From Rhizobiaceae bacterium (GTDB lineage: Bacteria > Pseudomonadota > Alphaproteobacteria > Rhizobiales > Rhizobiaceae), in contig JANQMU010000061.1 of NCBI GenBank assembly GCA_028279875.1, positions 62,001-126,000 on the forward strand: a stretch of DNA of 64,000 nucleotides. The letters run 5' to 3'. The notes under the pieces are model-generated. The model searched no databases. It was given only the letters and a program-made list of their open reading frames with translations, and had not been told where the DNA came from. This document shows, piece by piece, positions 1 to 8,798 of this stretch; within the stretch, counting starts at the first letter, position 1; each line of letters begins with the position of its first letter. A program made the translations under genes and the position numbers.

Positions 1-190
1 GCATTGGCAGGAGCCTTGGGGAGACCGTCGACAGGAACTCGTCTTCATTGGGGCGGGTATCGACTGGGCGACGCTTAAAGCACGGCTCGATGCCTGCCTT
101 GTGCCCGAACACCTGGCACCCGGTCCCGATGCGATTGCGGATTTTCCCGACCCGTTCCCGAACTGGCGCCGGGCGGAAGCCGCCGCATGA
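1..190 (+). CDS. CobW/G3E-family GTPase, C-terminal end (partial)
   Basis: The frame is open from base 2 and ends in TGA at 188-190, giving the last 62 residues of a protein that begins upstream of the window. The segment starts WQEPWGDRRQELVFIG and continues with a DWATLKARLDACL stretch. This matches the C-terminal domain of CobW/G3E GTPases, which close with a G-x-R-x-Q-x-L-V-F-I-G strand. Such proteins act as cytosolic metal (often zinc) chaperones, but the GTPase domain cannot be seen here. The stop overlaps the next start by four bases (ATGA), so the two genes are translationally coupled. CobW next to a DUF1826 protein is a recurrent pairing. Confidence 0.8.
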   Translation, partial: HWQEPWGDRRQELVFIGAGIDWATLKARLDACLVPEHLAPGPDAIADFPDPFPNWRRAEAAA

Positions 191-840
191 CGCTCCTTCA
201 AAGCCTTAAAGCCGATGCGCTGACCGGGGTCCAGGAAACGGATACACCCGAAGGTCTGTCTGTGATTCACCGCGCAGACTGTGCGGCAACGATGTGGCGA
301 CGCACGCCTTCGCAGCGCTTTCAAACCTGGATTGACGCCTTGCCGCCCGAAAGCCTGCCACGTACCCGGGTGATCTTGCGGCCGGAGACGGTCCGGGAGG
401 CAACCTGCCATATCTGCGACGTCTGTGGCACGCCGGAGGGTTTTGAGCGCGATAGCCTGGTGGACGACGCGACCGCGCTCACTTACATCTTCGCGCATAT
501 TACCAAGACACGATTTCTTCGGTTGCGGTTCGACGTCATCACCTCCAACGCCTGCCGCAAGTTCCATATAGACGCCGTCACGGCGCGTCTCATCTGCACC
601 TATCGCGGGACCGGGACACAGATCGGTGTCGGCGCACAGGGAGCCGAGCCCCGCGAGATCCTCACGGTCCCCACGGGCGCACCGATTGTGTTGCGTGGGA
701 CGCTCTGGCCGGAGCGCCCGACATCCGGCTTGCTGCACCGCTCGCCCCCTATCGAGGGAACGGGCGAAACCCGCCTGCTGTTCGTGCTCGATCCGGTGCT
801 CGACCCGGACGATCAGCCGGAGCAGAAATTCATCCATTGA
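187..840 (+). CDS. DUF1826 domain protein
   Basis: A 217-residue soluble protein whose start overlaps the upstream CobW stop. It has the family's central feature, a KFHIDAVTARLICTYRG segment (about residues 120-136), followed by a GTLWPERP-type motif and a C-terminal LLFVLDP strand. A CHICDVC cysteine/histidine cluster near residues 73-79 could bind metal. The biochemical role of DUF1826 is unknown. Genetic linkage to CobW GTPases suggests a part in metal (zinc) homeostasis; this is inference from context. No signal peptide or membrane segment is visible. Confidence 0.75.
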   Translation: MTLLQSLKADALTGVQETDTPEGLSVIHRADCAATMWRRTPSQRFQTWIDALPPESLPRTRVILRPETVREATCHICDVCGTPEGFERDSLVDDATALTYIFAHITKTRFLRLRFDVITSNACRKFHIDAVTARLICTYRGTGTQIGVGAQGAEPREILTVPTGAPIVLRGTLWPERPTSGLLHRSPPIEGTGETRLLFVLDPVLDPDDQPEQKFIH

Positions 841-864
841 CGTGCGACAACAGGGAGATCCGAC

Positions 865-2028
865 ATGAAAACACGCGCCGCCATTGCCTGGGAACCAAAC
901 AGGCCGCTTGAAATCGAAGAGATCGATCTCGAAGGTCCCAAGGAGGGCGAGGTCCTCATTCGTATCGTGACGACCAGCCTGTGCCACACGGACGTCTTCA
1001 CCCTCTCGGGCGAAGACCCCGAGGGCCTGTTTCCCTGTGTCCTGGGCCATGAGGGATGCGGGATTGTCGAGGAGGTAGGCAAGGGCGTCACCTCCGTTGT
1101 GCCCGGCGATCACGTGATACCTCTCTATGTTCCGGAAGACCCCAACTGCCCCTATATCAAGTCCGGCAAGACCAATCTTTGCCAGACCATCCGCAAGACC
1201 CAAGGGGCGGGTGTCATGCCGGACGGAACATCGCGCTTTTCCTACAAAGGCAAGCAGATCCTGCACTATATGGGCACAAGCACGTTCAGCGAATACACGG
1301 TTTTACCTGAGATTTCGGTGGCCAAGATCTCCAAGGAGGCGCCGCTGTCCAAAGCCTCAGTGATGGGCTGTGCCGTCCCGACGGGGATCGGGGCAGTCCG
1401 CAACACGGCCAAGGTCGAGGAAGGCGCGACGGTCGGCGTCTTTGGCCTGGGCGCTGTGGGTATGGCCGTGATCCAGGGCGCGGTGCTGAAAGGCGCGTCG
1501 CGGATCATCGGGATCGACATCAACCCCAACAAGTTCCCGCTGGCCAAGTCACTGGGTGCCACCGAATGCATCAATCCACGGGATCACGCAGCGCCCATCC
1601 ACGAAGTCCTGATCGAGATGACGGATGGCGGGCTGGACTACACTTTCGAAGCTGTCGGCAATGTAGAGCTGATGCGTTCGGCGCTGGAGGCCTGCCACAA
1701 GGGATGGGGCGAATGCACCGTGATCGGCGTGGCTGGCGCCGGACAGGAGATTTCGACGCGGCCCTTCCAACTCGTCACGGGACGCGTGTGGCGTGGAACG
1801 GCCTTTGGTGGCGTCCTGGGCCGCAGCCAATTGCCCGGCATGGTCGATGAATGGTTGCGCGGCGACTTCAGCGTCGACCCCTACATCACCCATCACATGA
1901 CCCACGGGCAGATCAACACGGCTTTTGACCTCCTGAAAGCAGGCGAGTCGATCCGATCGGTCATCCATTTCCAGCCGGGCGACACAATGACCGTCAATTC
2001 TCTGCCCGGACAGATCGTCACTGGGTAA
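865..2028 (+). CDS. Class III alcohol dehydrogenase / S-(hydroxymethyl)glutathione dehydrogenase-like
   Basis: A 387-residue zinc medium-chain dehydrogenase, preceded by a good Shine-Dalgarno (CAGGGAG). Class III enzymes oxidise the formaldehyde-glutathione adduct with NAD. Catalytic zinc ligands are in place: C40 (LCHTD), H62 in GHEG and C169 in MGCAVPTG. The NAD fold shows GLGAVG near residue 194 and an acidic residue, D218, at the end of the next strand. The oddity is the structural-zinc loop. The four cysteine positions of the family read D92, C95, I98 and C106, so two ligands are gone although the flanking SGKTNLC motif is intact. The enzyme may lack the structural zinc or belong to a divergent subgroup. 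The C-terminus runs about ten residues past the usual end. Confidence 0.85.
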   Translation: MKTRAAIAWEPNRPLEIEEIDLEGPKEGEVLIRIVTTSLCHTDVFTLSGEDPEGLFPCVLGHEGCGIVEEVGKGVTSVVPGDHVIPLYVPEDPNCPYIKSGKTNLCQTIRKTQGAGVMPDGTSRFSYKGKQILHYMGTSTFSEYTVLPEISVAKISKEAPLSKASVMGCAVPTGIGAVRNTAKVEEGATVGVFGLGAVGMAVIQGAVLKGASRIIGIDINPNKFPLAKSLGATECINPRDHAAPIHEVLIEMTDGGLDYTFEAVGNVELMRSALEACHKGWGECTVIGVAGAGQEISTRPFQLVTGRVWRGTAFGGVLGRSQLPGMVDEWLRGDFSVDPYITHHMTHGQINTAFDLLKAGESIRSVIHFQPGDTMTVNSLPGQIVTG

Positions 2029-2144
2029 AGCGGCGGTCAGAGTATCCGTTTGCGATCCAAAGTGAACAACCTCATGCGACTGCACAGTGGGATGCGCCCG
2101 GCTTTGCTTCTCCCTGGCTGTCCCCAGACCGCGTAGTTCGGGCA

Positions 2145-4247
2145 TCAACCGAACACAGCGAAGGCATCTTTCACTTTGGATGCTGCCGTTGCTCGAACGA
2201 AAACCGGGCACTCGCCCCATGGGCAGGCGACGTCAACCACGTCGCCTCCCCGATATTCAGTGCCCGTCCAGGCATGCACCCAACGCTCGCCCCTGGGCAA
2301 GGCAACCTTCATCGCCTCAATACCGGCATCGAGCACCGGTGCAACCAGGATATCCGGCCCGAGCATGTAGCGCCCAGCGTCTTCACGCGACTCGATGTCG
2401 TCTTCAAAGTGGAAGAATATGGGTGCCATAACAGGCGTCCCGCTTTCGGAGAACTCAGCAAAGCAATCTTGCAGATAGGGTCGCAAACCCTCCCTGACCT
2501 GCAGCAGTTTCGTCAGAACGGCTTCCACCTCTTCGCCAAAGGACCAAACTTCGTTCGAACCTCCGGATTCGATAAACAGGCGAACGGTGTCTTCACCATA
2601 GGTGACCTCTTCGCCCGGGCCGGGAACGGGAATATCGTCCGGAATGCGGAAGCCGTGCAGGCGGCAAATCGGCGAAAAGACACCGAACTCGAACCACCGT
2701 ACCAGCAGTTCCCGGAATTCGGGGCGCTTGCCCTGTCCGTCATAGAACCCCCCGATATCCGTCGTCCACCATCCGAGCCCCGACATGCCGGAGTGCAGCC
2801 CGGCGGGGATTTGCGCGCGGAACCATTCCCAGCTCGACCAGATATCTCCAGACCACAGAATAACCCCGTGGGCATGGGAGCCAGCCCATGCGGACCGGCA
2901 TAACAGCACGCCGTCACGACCTTCCTTGTTCAGGCCTTCGCGAAAGCGTTTCTCGTGCAGCAGCGGATAGGCACACATGACCTCAGCGCCATTGCCGAGT
3001 GCCGTGCGCACATTTTCCGGATTGGCCGGTCGCATTTCAGGCTCGCACGCGTCGACCCAGAAATGATCGATGTCATTATCGACGTAGTTGCGCTTGATGG
3101 TGGCCCAGTGGAAGTCCCGCGCTTCCTCGTTAAAGGCATCGTAATAGGTCAGATACATCGGCCCAAGAGGGTCCTTGTCGATCAATCCGACCACGGCGTC
3201 GACACCCCGGTCCGTCGTGATCAGCATGCCCCGCTCGTTCAGCTCCTTGTAGTTCTCTGACGTCACGGAGACGGTGGGCCAGACCGATACCATCACCTCA
3301 ACGCCTATCGAGCGGAGTTCCCTGACCATGCCCTTCGGGTCCGGCCATTCCGCAGGGTCAAATCTCCAGTCGCCCTGTCGGGTCCAGTGAAAGAAATCAA
3401 TCACGATGCACGAGAGCGGTAATCCACGCCGCTTGTACTCGTGGGCGACGCCCAGGAGCTCTTCCTGGGTGCGATATCGAAGCTTGCACTGCCAGAATCC
3501 GGTGGCCCACTCCGGCAGGACGGGAGAGTGTCCGGTGACTTTGTGATAGGCGCCGAGAATCTCGCGATCGCTGTCGCCCGCGGTGATCCAGTAGTCCATG
3601 CATCGTGTTGCCTCGGCGGTCCACCTGGTAATGTTGCAGGCGAACTCACAACGCCCGACGGCAGGGTTGTTCCACAGGAAGCCATAGCCGCGCGACGAAA
3701 TAACGAAAGGAATGACGGCATGCGCGTTTTGCTGCATGAGTGTCGTCGACACGCCTTTCAGGTTCGCCTTGCCATGTTGGGGCTGGCCGAGACCGTGCAG
3801 AAACTCGTCTTCATAAGCCTTGAAAGTCGCTTCCAGTTTGAAAGCACCGCCGACCTGACCTTTGAAGTTCCGTGTCTTCGGACCCGCAAAATGACTTCGC
3901 GTTTCCGCAAGCAGTTCCCTGCCTGTATCCGAGCGCACATAGCTGATCACAACTTCGCGCTTGATCTCTGCACCATATCGCGTGACGATCCTCAAAAGAG
4001 CCGTCATTCGGCCATTGGTGATGGAAGCAGCCTCACATTCGATATCAATTGCCGGTGGGCCTCCTTCGGGTCCCCGCTCCCCGCCCACCAGGGCGCTCAC
4101 CGGTGTCTCCTTGATCTCCGTGCCGAGACATGCGCGCACGCGAAGTCCGTCATCGCCCCAAGGCGCTATGTGGAGAGTCTCCCCCAAAAATCGCGTTACC
4201 AAAGCGCCGCTTTCTTCGGTGAACGGCGAAACAATTTCCTTTGTCAT
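2145..4247 (-). CDS. Glycoside hydrolase family 31 (alpha-glucosidase/alpha-xylosidase type)
   Basis: A 700-residue protein from ATG at 4247, chosen because CTGGAGAAC lies just upstream; the open frame extends to 4373 but without a ribosome site. GH31 enzymes hydrolyse alpha-linked glucosides or xylosides by a retaining mechanism. The nucleophile region HFWVDACEPEM and the acid/base region WSGDIWSSWEW are both present, followed by the family segment GLGWWTTDIGGF and a C-terminal beta-sandwich. There is no signal peptide, so it should act in the cytosol on imported oligosaccharides. It is monocistronic, convergent with the dehydrogenase, and its promoter carries an operator identical to that of the ABC transporter at 23296-27459. 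The transported sugar is therefore its likely substrate (inference). Confidence 0.9.
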   Translation of the reverse strand: MTKEIVSPFTEESGALVTRFLGETLHIAPWGDDGLRVRACLGTEIKETPVSALVGGERGPEGGPPAIDIECEAASITNGRMTALLRIVTRYGAEIKREVVISYVRSDTGRELLAETRSHFAGPKTRNFKGQVGGAFKLEATFKAYEDEFLHGLGQPQHGKANLKGVSTTLMQQNAHAVIPFVISSRGYGFLWNNPAVGRCEFACNITRWTAEATRCMDYWITAGDSDREILGAYHKVTGHSPVLPEWATGFWQCKLRYRTQEELLGVAHEYKRRGLPLSCIVIDFFHWTRQGDWRFDPAEWPDPKGMVRELRSIGVEVMVSVWPTVSVTSENYKELNERGMLITTDRGVDAVVGLIDKDPLGPMYLTYYDAFNEEARDFHWATIKRNYVDNDIDHFWVDACEPEMRPANPENVRTALGNGAEVMCAYPLLHEKRFREGLNKEGRDGVLLCRSAWAGSHAHGVILWSGDIWSSWEWFRAQIPAGLHSGMSGLGWWTTDIGGFYDGQGKRPEFRELLVRWFEFGVFSPICRLHGFRIPDDIPVPGPGEEVTYGEDTVRLFIESGGSNEVWSFGEEVEAVLTKLLQVREGLRPYLQDCFAEFSESGTPVMAPIFFHFEDDIESREDAGRYMLGPDILVAPVLDAGIEAMKVALPRGERWVHAWTGTEYRGGDVVDVACPWGECPVFVRATAASKVKDAFAVFG

Positions 4248-4403
4248 GAGTTCTCCAGGCAACCGATCTCGACCCGCACGCACAGGTCTCCAGCCACGCA
4301 GTTCCTTGCTGCGCGGTTTGGGTTTTAAAACTGCTGAGGTTTTCGGCTGACAAGCGTGGTGCGCGGGCGGCAAATTATGTCACCGTTTTCCTCCCTGCTC
4401 CGA

Positions 4404-4432
4404 ACGATAGCCACTCTTCAAAAAACGGTCAA
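4404..4432 (-). promoter_or_regulatory. Predicted sigma70 promoter of the GH31 gene
   Basis: On the minus strand TTGACC (4432-4427) and TATCGT (4409-4404) are separated by exactly 17 bases. The -35 box is overlapped by the palindromic operator at 4431-4448. The same arrangement (TTGACG, 17 bases, TAGTGT) recurs at the transporter promoter near 27662-27690. Confidence 0.55.
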
Positions 4433-4448
4433 TACAAACGTTTGTATT
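4431..4448. promoter_or_regulatory. LacI-family operator (copy 1)
   Basis: AATACAAACGTTTGTATT is a perfect 18-bp palindrome with the central CG typical of LacI-family operators. An identical copy lies at 27689-27706 before the sugar-binding-protein gene, with a degenerate copy at 28890-28907 before the LacI gene. Binding here would block the -35 box of the GH31 promoter. Regulator assignment (the protein at 27809-28819) is inference from location. Confidence 0.8.
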
Positions 4449-4641
4449 TCTTGACGGATCCATCACAACCAAACCAATCGTTAATCCCCGAATGGGCTCT
4501 TACGGCCACCGGTAAAGAACAAACCGCTGAATGACACGTCCTGTGGACGCGATCTCAAACAGGAACCTGTGGTGGTCGAGGTTTTGGCACGAACAACGCA
4601 TTGTTGATCGCATGGGCAGCTCCCGGCTGCCCTCACTTGTC

Positions 4642-5340
4642 CTACGAGAAACCGTCGAATCGATCTTCTTCGATCCCCGCCAAAAGCGCTTCAACGGTTT
4701 TTCGGTAGTGCTCTCTTATCAACTCGCCGACCAAATCGGCGTTGCGGTCGAGTGCAGCGTCCCTGATGGCCGTGTGTTCTGCGACATCATCGCGCGCAAC
4801 AGAGGCATAGAGCGCCGAGATCCGACGGTACCGCTGTGCTTGAAGCTCCAAAATCTGGCGAAACGACAAGAGCTTTTGCATAGTGCAGGCAGAGACCAAC
4901 GCGGCATGGAAACGAACGTGATTCGCCTCCCATTGTGCGTCGATTGTTCCGTCCGCGTGCACTTTGGGCCGCTTTAGAAGCGCATGGAAGGCCGCGACCA
5001 CCCTGCCTTCCCAATGATCATCGCCATGTTCCGTTGAATCCCGGATTGCCAAAGAGTCGAACTCCCCGCGGAGGCGCGCGATCTGGCGCAGGTCCGATTT
5101 CGATACCGGCGCCACACGGTACCCGCGCCGCTCTTCAGACACCACCAATCCCTCGGATGCCAGGTGCATCAAGGCCTCGCGCAACGGCGATATGCCGACA
5201 TCATATGTCCTGCGCAACTCGTCGAAACGCAACCGTTCACCCGGGTGGCGACTGACTGTCAGTATCTCTGTGCGAAGGACTTCAAGCACCTCCGCCGTGC
5301 GCGTTGGTCCGGACACGTTTTTCTGGGCTGGTTGCAACAT
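4642..5340 (-). CDS. GntR family regulator, FCD (FadR C-terminal) subfamily
   Basis: An N-terminal winged helix includes LRFDELRRTYDVGISPLREAL, the GntR recognition segment with the PLREAL signature. It is followed by an all-helical FCD ligand domain with metal/ligand histidines in WEANHVRFHAAL and later segments. The start at 5340 (MLQPAQ) gives 232 residues, normal for the family; the frame is open back to 5451 but those extra residues look non-coding. It is divergent from the FAH hydrolase at 5536, so it most likely represses that operon, with an organic acid as effector. The inverted repeat at 5461-5477 is the candidate operator. Confidence 0.85.
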   Translation of the reverse strand: MLQPAQKNVSGPTRTAEVLEVLRTEILTVSRHPGERLRFDELRRTYDVGISPLREALMHLASEGLVVSEERRGYRVAPVSKSDLRQIARLRGEFDSLAIRDSTEHGDDHWEGRVVAAFHALLKRPKVHADGTIDAQWEANHVRFHAALVSACTMQKLLSFRQILELQAQRYRRISALYASVARDDVAEHTAIRDAALDRNADLVGELIREHYRKTVEALLAGIEEDRFDGFS

Positions 5341-5456
5341 CTTCAGTGGTTTCCGGATCTTGAACAAATCTCTCGAGTGGCTGTCACGACTACTATGGCA
5401 GCCTGAACGCTTGCAAGGGAGAATAATTACAAAAAAACCTATTTTTTCCAAAATAA

Positions 5457-5484
5457 TTGACTAATTCGAAAAATTAGGTAGCGT
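5457..5484 (+). promoter_or_regulatory. Promoter of the FAH operon with palindromic operator
   Basis: TTGACT at 5457-5462 could serve as -35, with TAGCGT near 5479-5484 as a weak -10. The spacer carries the inverted repeat CTAATT-CGAAA-AATTAG (5461-5477), well placed for a repressor such as the divergent GntR protein. The surrounding 5420-5480 stretch is strongly AT-rich. Confidence 0.5.
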
Positions 5485-5535
5485 TAAAGGACGATGTCCG
5501 CTCGAAGCGTGAGCTAGCCCTCAGGGAGGCAGCCG

Positions 5536-6411
5536 ATGAGATATCGCGTATACGAATACGCTGGCTCTCAACATATTGCAGTTCAGTCCGATGGAGCCTG
5601 GTGGACGCTTGGTGCCAAGGATTTGACCGCCCTGATCAGGTTTGGTGAGCACGAAAATGCGCCGGATCTGTCCGCCTCGGCAAAGGTTGATTTCACCAGC
5701 GCCAAATTATTGCCGCCTATCCCGAGACCCGGGAAAATCATCTGCGTCGGCCTGAACTATTTGGATCATGCCGAGGAAAGGCGTTACGACGATATTCCCG
5801 ATTACCCGAGTTTTTTTGCGCGATATGCGACGAGTCTTGTTGGGGCGAACAGTCCTATCATTCGGCCGAGGTGCAGCGAGCAACTTGACTATGAAGGTGA
5901 ATTGCTGGCTGTCATCGGCTCGGTTGCGCGCAATGTGCCCGAAGCCGAAGCTCTGAACCATGTCGCCGGCTATTCAATCTTCAATGACGGCTCGCTGCGT
6001 GACTACCAGTATCGTTCCAAGCAATGGACGCCCGGAAAAAACTTCGACGCCACCGGAGCATTTGGTCCTGATTTCGTCACTGCCGATGAATTGCCGGACG
6101 GGGCGATCGGGCTGGAACTTGAAGTGCTCCTGAACGGAAAAACCGTTCAGCGTGCGAATACGTCGGATATGATTTTTCCGGTTGCCAGAATTGTCGCGGC
6201 GGCCAGCGAGTTCATGACACTCGAACCCGGCGACATTATCGCAACCGGAACGCCCGCCGGTGTTGGGGCTGCCCGCACACCGCCGCTTTTCATGAAACAT
6301 GGTGACGTCGTTGAAGTCCGCATCGAAGGCATCGGTGCCTTGGTCAATCCTGTGCAGGACCAACCTGTCGCTCGCCCTGACGAAAGGGCCATTGAGGAGG
6401 ACGTGGCATGA
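5536..6411 (+). CDS. Fumarylacetoacetate hydrolase (FAH) family protein
   Basis: A 291-residue member of the FAH superfamily, whose enzymes act on C-C or decarboxylation-prone dicarbonyl acids late in aromatic or sugar-acid catabolism. After a short N-terminal domain, the catalytic domain begins at PRPGKIICVGLNYLDHAEE. It contains the metal-binding YEGELLAVIG region and the terminal GDIIATGTPAGVG motif. A GGGAGG-type ribosome site precedes the start. The stop overlaps the next start by four bases, so it is coupled to the VOC protein. The pairing of FAH and an extradiol-type VOC protein points to breakdown of a ring-cleavage or dioxo acid product; the exact substrate is not evident. Confidence 0.85.
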   Translation: MRYRVYEYAGSQHIAVQSDGAWWTLGAKDLTALIRFGEHENAPDLSASAKVDFTSAKLLPPIPRPGKIICVGLNYLDHAEERRYDDIPDYPSFFARYATSLVGANSPIIRPRCSEQLDYEGELLAVIGSVARNVPEAEALNHVAGYSIFNDGSLRDYQYRSKQWTPGKNFDATGAFGPDFVTADELPDGAIGLELEVLLNGKTVQRANTSDMIFPVARIVAAASEFMTLEPGDIIATGTPAGVGAARTPPLFMKHGDVVEVRIEGIGALVNPVQDQPVARPDERAIEEDVA

Positions 6412-7307
6412 GGCCACTGGTGCAGCGCATGGGGCATGTGACACTGGGGGTGACGGATCTGGATCGGGCTGCCGATGACGCCGTGAACATGCTCGGCGTT
6501 CGCGTCATTGAATCAGATGAGGCTCGGGTGCTGCTGTCTTCGAACGAGCGCAACGCGGAGCTGATCTTCAGGCCCGCCGCAAAAAGTGAAATTCAGATCT
6601 GTGGTTTGGAGGCCGTCTCAGGCGACGCCGTCGACGCCGTGCGCTCTCGATGCGAGGCCTCAGGGCTCAAGATCCTGAGCGATCAACCGTCGCTCCCTTG
6701 CATGGAAAAGGCCGTGACGTTCGGCACAAGCGAGGGGCATGTGTTCGAAGTTCACACGCCGGTGCCGTATGACAGGCCGGTGCGATATCTCGGTTCGGGT
6801 ATTCATCCCAAATCCCTGGACCACGTCAACTTCACGTCTGAAGATCCGGAACGTTTTACAGATGAGATGAATGCGGCATGCGGTCTGCTTTTGAGCCAGC
6901 GAACCAGCGGGTACGAAATCTGTTGGATGCGGGCCGGCAACTATCGCCACCACACCGTTGCCGCCGTCAAGAATCCCACAGGCGTGCACCATATCAGCTG
7001 GGAATTCGCATCGTTTCAGGACTTCAAAACGGTGGCGGATTCCCTGTGCGTCGAGGATCGCAGGATCGTATGGGGGCCGGGGCGGCACGGTCCCGGCGAT
7101 AATCTCTTTATCTATTATCGCGACGCATCCGGCTTCATGACCGAATGTATCGCGGAGATGGAAGAAATTCTCGACGATGGCCAGCCGCCAAACGTGGTCG
7201 ACCCCGGCGAGAATCTGTCGAACTACAAGGTTGTCAACCAATGGGGGGCTCTGCCGTCGCAAGATTGGATCGATCATTTCACTCCATATGCCGAATTCAA
7301 CCCATAG
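6408..7307 (+). CDS. VOC superfamily extradiol dioxygenase-like protein
   Basis: A 299-residue protein with two VOC modules, the layout of type I extradiol (catechol 2,3-) dioxygenases. The C-terminal module retains the iron-binding set: H139 in SLDHVNF, H195 in GVHHISWE and E246 in FMTECIAEME. The N-terminal module lacks them, as usual for the family. Such enzymes open catecholic rings next to the diol. It overlaps the FAH gene by ATGA, and a product hydrolase of this kind commonly follows ring opening. The C-terminal tail after residue 250 is a little longer than typical. A non-oxygenase VOC activity cannot be excluded. Confidence 0.8.
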   Translation: MRPLVQRMGHVTLGVTDLDRAADDAVNMLGVRVIESDEARVLLSSNERNAELIFRPAAKSEIQICGLEAVSGDAVDAVRSRCEASGLKILSDQPSLPCMEKAVTFGTSEGHVFEVHTPVPYDRPVRYLGSGIHPKSLDHVNFTSEDPERFTDEMNAACGLLLSQRTSGYEICWMRAGNYRHHTVAAVKNPTGVHHISWEFASFQDFKTVADSLCVEDRRIVWGPGRHGPGDNLFIYYRDASGFMTECIAEMEEILDDGQPPNVVDPGENLSNYKVVNQWGALPSQDWIDHFTPYAEFNP

Positions 7308-7417
7308 AGGAAGGCTGAGTCCGCCCGGCACGACGATCCGATCATTTCGACCCCGTTCATCAACGTCAATCGGCGGCAAAAGCCGTCACTGACAAATAAA
7401 GATCCAGGAGGAAACCG

Positions 7418-8731
7418 ATGAAGACCACCCGTCATATCAAGTCAGCGTTGTGTGCCACGACAACCGCCATTGCGCTTGCATTCGGCACCCACGGCGCGAG
7501 TTCTCAGGAACTATCGGGCGAAATCACCGCAGTGGTCTATCCCGATTGGGATTTTTTCGCTGATGCAGCCGAGGCGTTCATGGCTGCCAACCCCGGCACC
7601 ACGATCAACATCGAGCCTGTCACGGGCGGCAACGACTACTTCCCGGGCCTTCCCAGGACCCTGGCCACCGACAGTGCCCCTGACATCACCGTGGTCCAGA
7701 CCGGTTCGGCCGGCGTGTGGGAAGGCATCGAGGAGTCCGGCGTGCTGATGGATATCAGCGATGTCTGGGAGGAAGGCGGACTGAAGGAAGCCTATTTGCC
7801 CGCTCTCGTCTCGACCTATACGACCAAGGATGGCAAGAATCTTGCGATTAATGCCGGTATCAATTGGGTTGGCCTCGTCTACTACAACAAGGACATGTTC
7901 GCCGAACTCGGCATTGAGGCTCCCGACGCCGGTCGCGTGGCGACTGACGAAGAGTGGCTGGCGATGACCAAGGCGCTCGCCGACGCCGGCAAGACACCGC
8001 TGGCCATGCCCATCAGCGGCTTCCGTTCCACCTTGTGGTTCGTGCACCAGGCAATGGCAAGCAACTGTGGCAACGACTGGATGCTGGCCATCCAGGAAGC
8101 CTGGCATGAGGGCGCGACGCCCAAGGCTTTCTACACCGATGACTGTGCTGTTGAGGCTCTCGAACGACTGGCCAACACCTGGAACGAGGCCGGTGTGTAC
8201 GGCAACTCACCCCAGACCGTGACCCGTGAGATCGGCCAGACATTGTTTTTCACCCAGACGGCGGGCATGTATGTCAGCGGCAGCTGGGAGGTGTCCGCCA
8301 TCCAGGCCGCGAATCTCCCGTTTGAGGCGGGGTGGTTCCTCTTGCCGTCGATGGCCGTCGAAGAGACCGAACTCCAGCTCTTGCCGATAGATGGCGTCGG
8401 TATTGCTGCCAACTCCGATAATCCCGATTTGGCTAAGGCGTTTCTCGTCTACCTCACCAGCGTCGACTTCCAGAACACAATGCCCAAATACTCCCGCAAC
8501 TCCGGGAGAGCCGATGTCGAGCTCGATACCAATGCGGTTCCCGCACTTGCGCTTAGCCAGTTCAATGCACTTGGCACGATGCTTGGCGAGCCGCAGCCGA
8601 ACACGTTCACCCATGTCGAATTGCGGGATCGTATCACCTCCGGTTGGCAGGAAATACTCATCGGGACGGCCACCCCTGCAGAGGTCGCGGCTGACCTGGA
8701 AGCGATTTCCGACGAACTTCGTGGCGGCTGA
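7418..8731 (+). CDS. ABC transporter sugar-binding protein (CUT1, family 1)
   Basis: A 437-residue periplasmic protein behind a consensus AGGAGG site. A Sec signal peptide ends near residue 29 (GASSQ), after a hydrophobic ATTTAIALAFG core. The mature part has the PDITVVQTGSAGVWE segment and later NPDLAKAFLVYLTS stretch typical of family 1 extracellular solute-binding proteins. It belongs with the permeases at 13961-15779 and the ATPase at 15817, although six or seven metabolic genes lie between. Being first of the transporter genes and separately spaced (110 bases from the upstream stop) fits the usual higher expression of binding proteins. The ligand is probably a sugar or polyol. Confidence 0.9.
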   Translation: MKTTRHIKSALCATTTAIALAFGTHGASSQELSGEITAVVYPDWDFFADAAEAFMAANPGTTINIEPVTGGNDYFPGLPRTLATDSAPDITVVQTGSAGVWEGIEESGVLMDISDVWEEGGLKEAYLPALVSTYTTKDGKNLAINAGINWVGLVYYNKDMFAELGIEAPDAGRVATDEEWLAMTKALADAGKTPLAMPISGFRSTLWFVHQAMASNCGNDWMLAIQEAWHEGATPKAFYTDDCAVEALERLANTWNEAGVYGNSPQTVTREIGQTLFFTQTAGMYVSGSWEVSAIQAANLPFEAGWFLLPSMAVEETELQLLPIDGVGIAANSDNPDLAKAFLVYLTSVDFQNTMPKYSRNSGRADVELDTNAVPALALSQFNALGTMLGEPQPNTFTHVELRDRITSGWQEILIGTATPAEVAADLEAISDELRGG

Positions 8732-8798
8732 TTGAGCAGGGCACAGGCATGACCGCATGCCTGTGCCATTCATCGTCCGTCGGACAGGAGACGAAGAC

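Larger units (their letters stand above)
4248..4641. other. Intergenic region between GH31 and GntR genes
   Basis: About 390 bases without a convincing gene. It holds the GH31 promoter and LacI-type operator (4404-4448). Nothing recognisable was found in the part nearer the GntR stop. Confidence 0.6.

Noticed and set aside
2029-2144. Possible bidirectional terminator between convergent dehydrogenase and GH31 genes
   Set aside because: No stem followed by a T-run could be found on either strand.
3441-4328. Long + strand frame (295 codons) opposite the GH31 gene
   Set aside because: It is the antisense of a well-supported GH31 coding sequence and has no recognisable domain.
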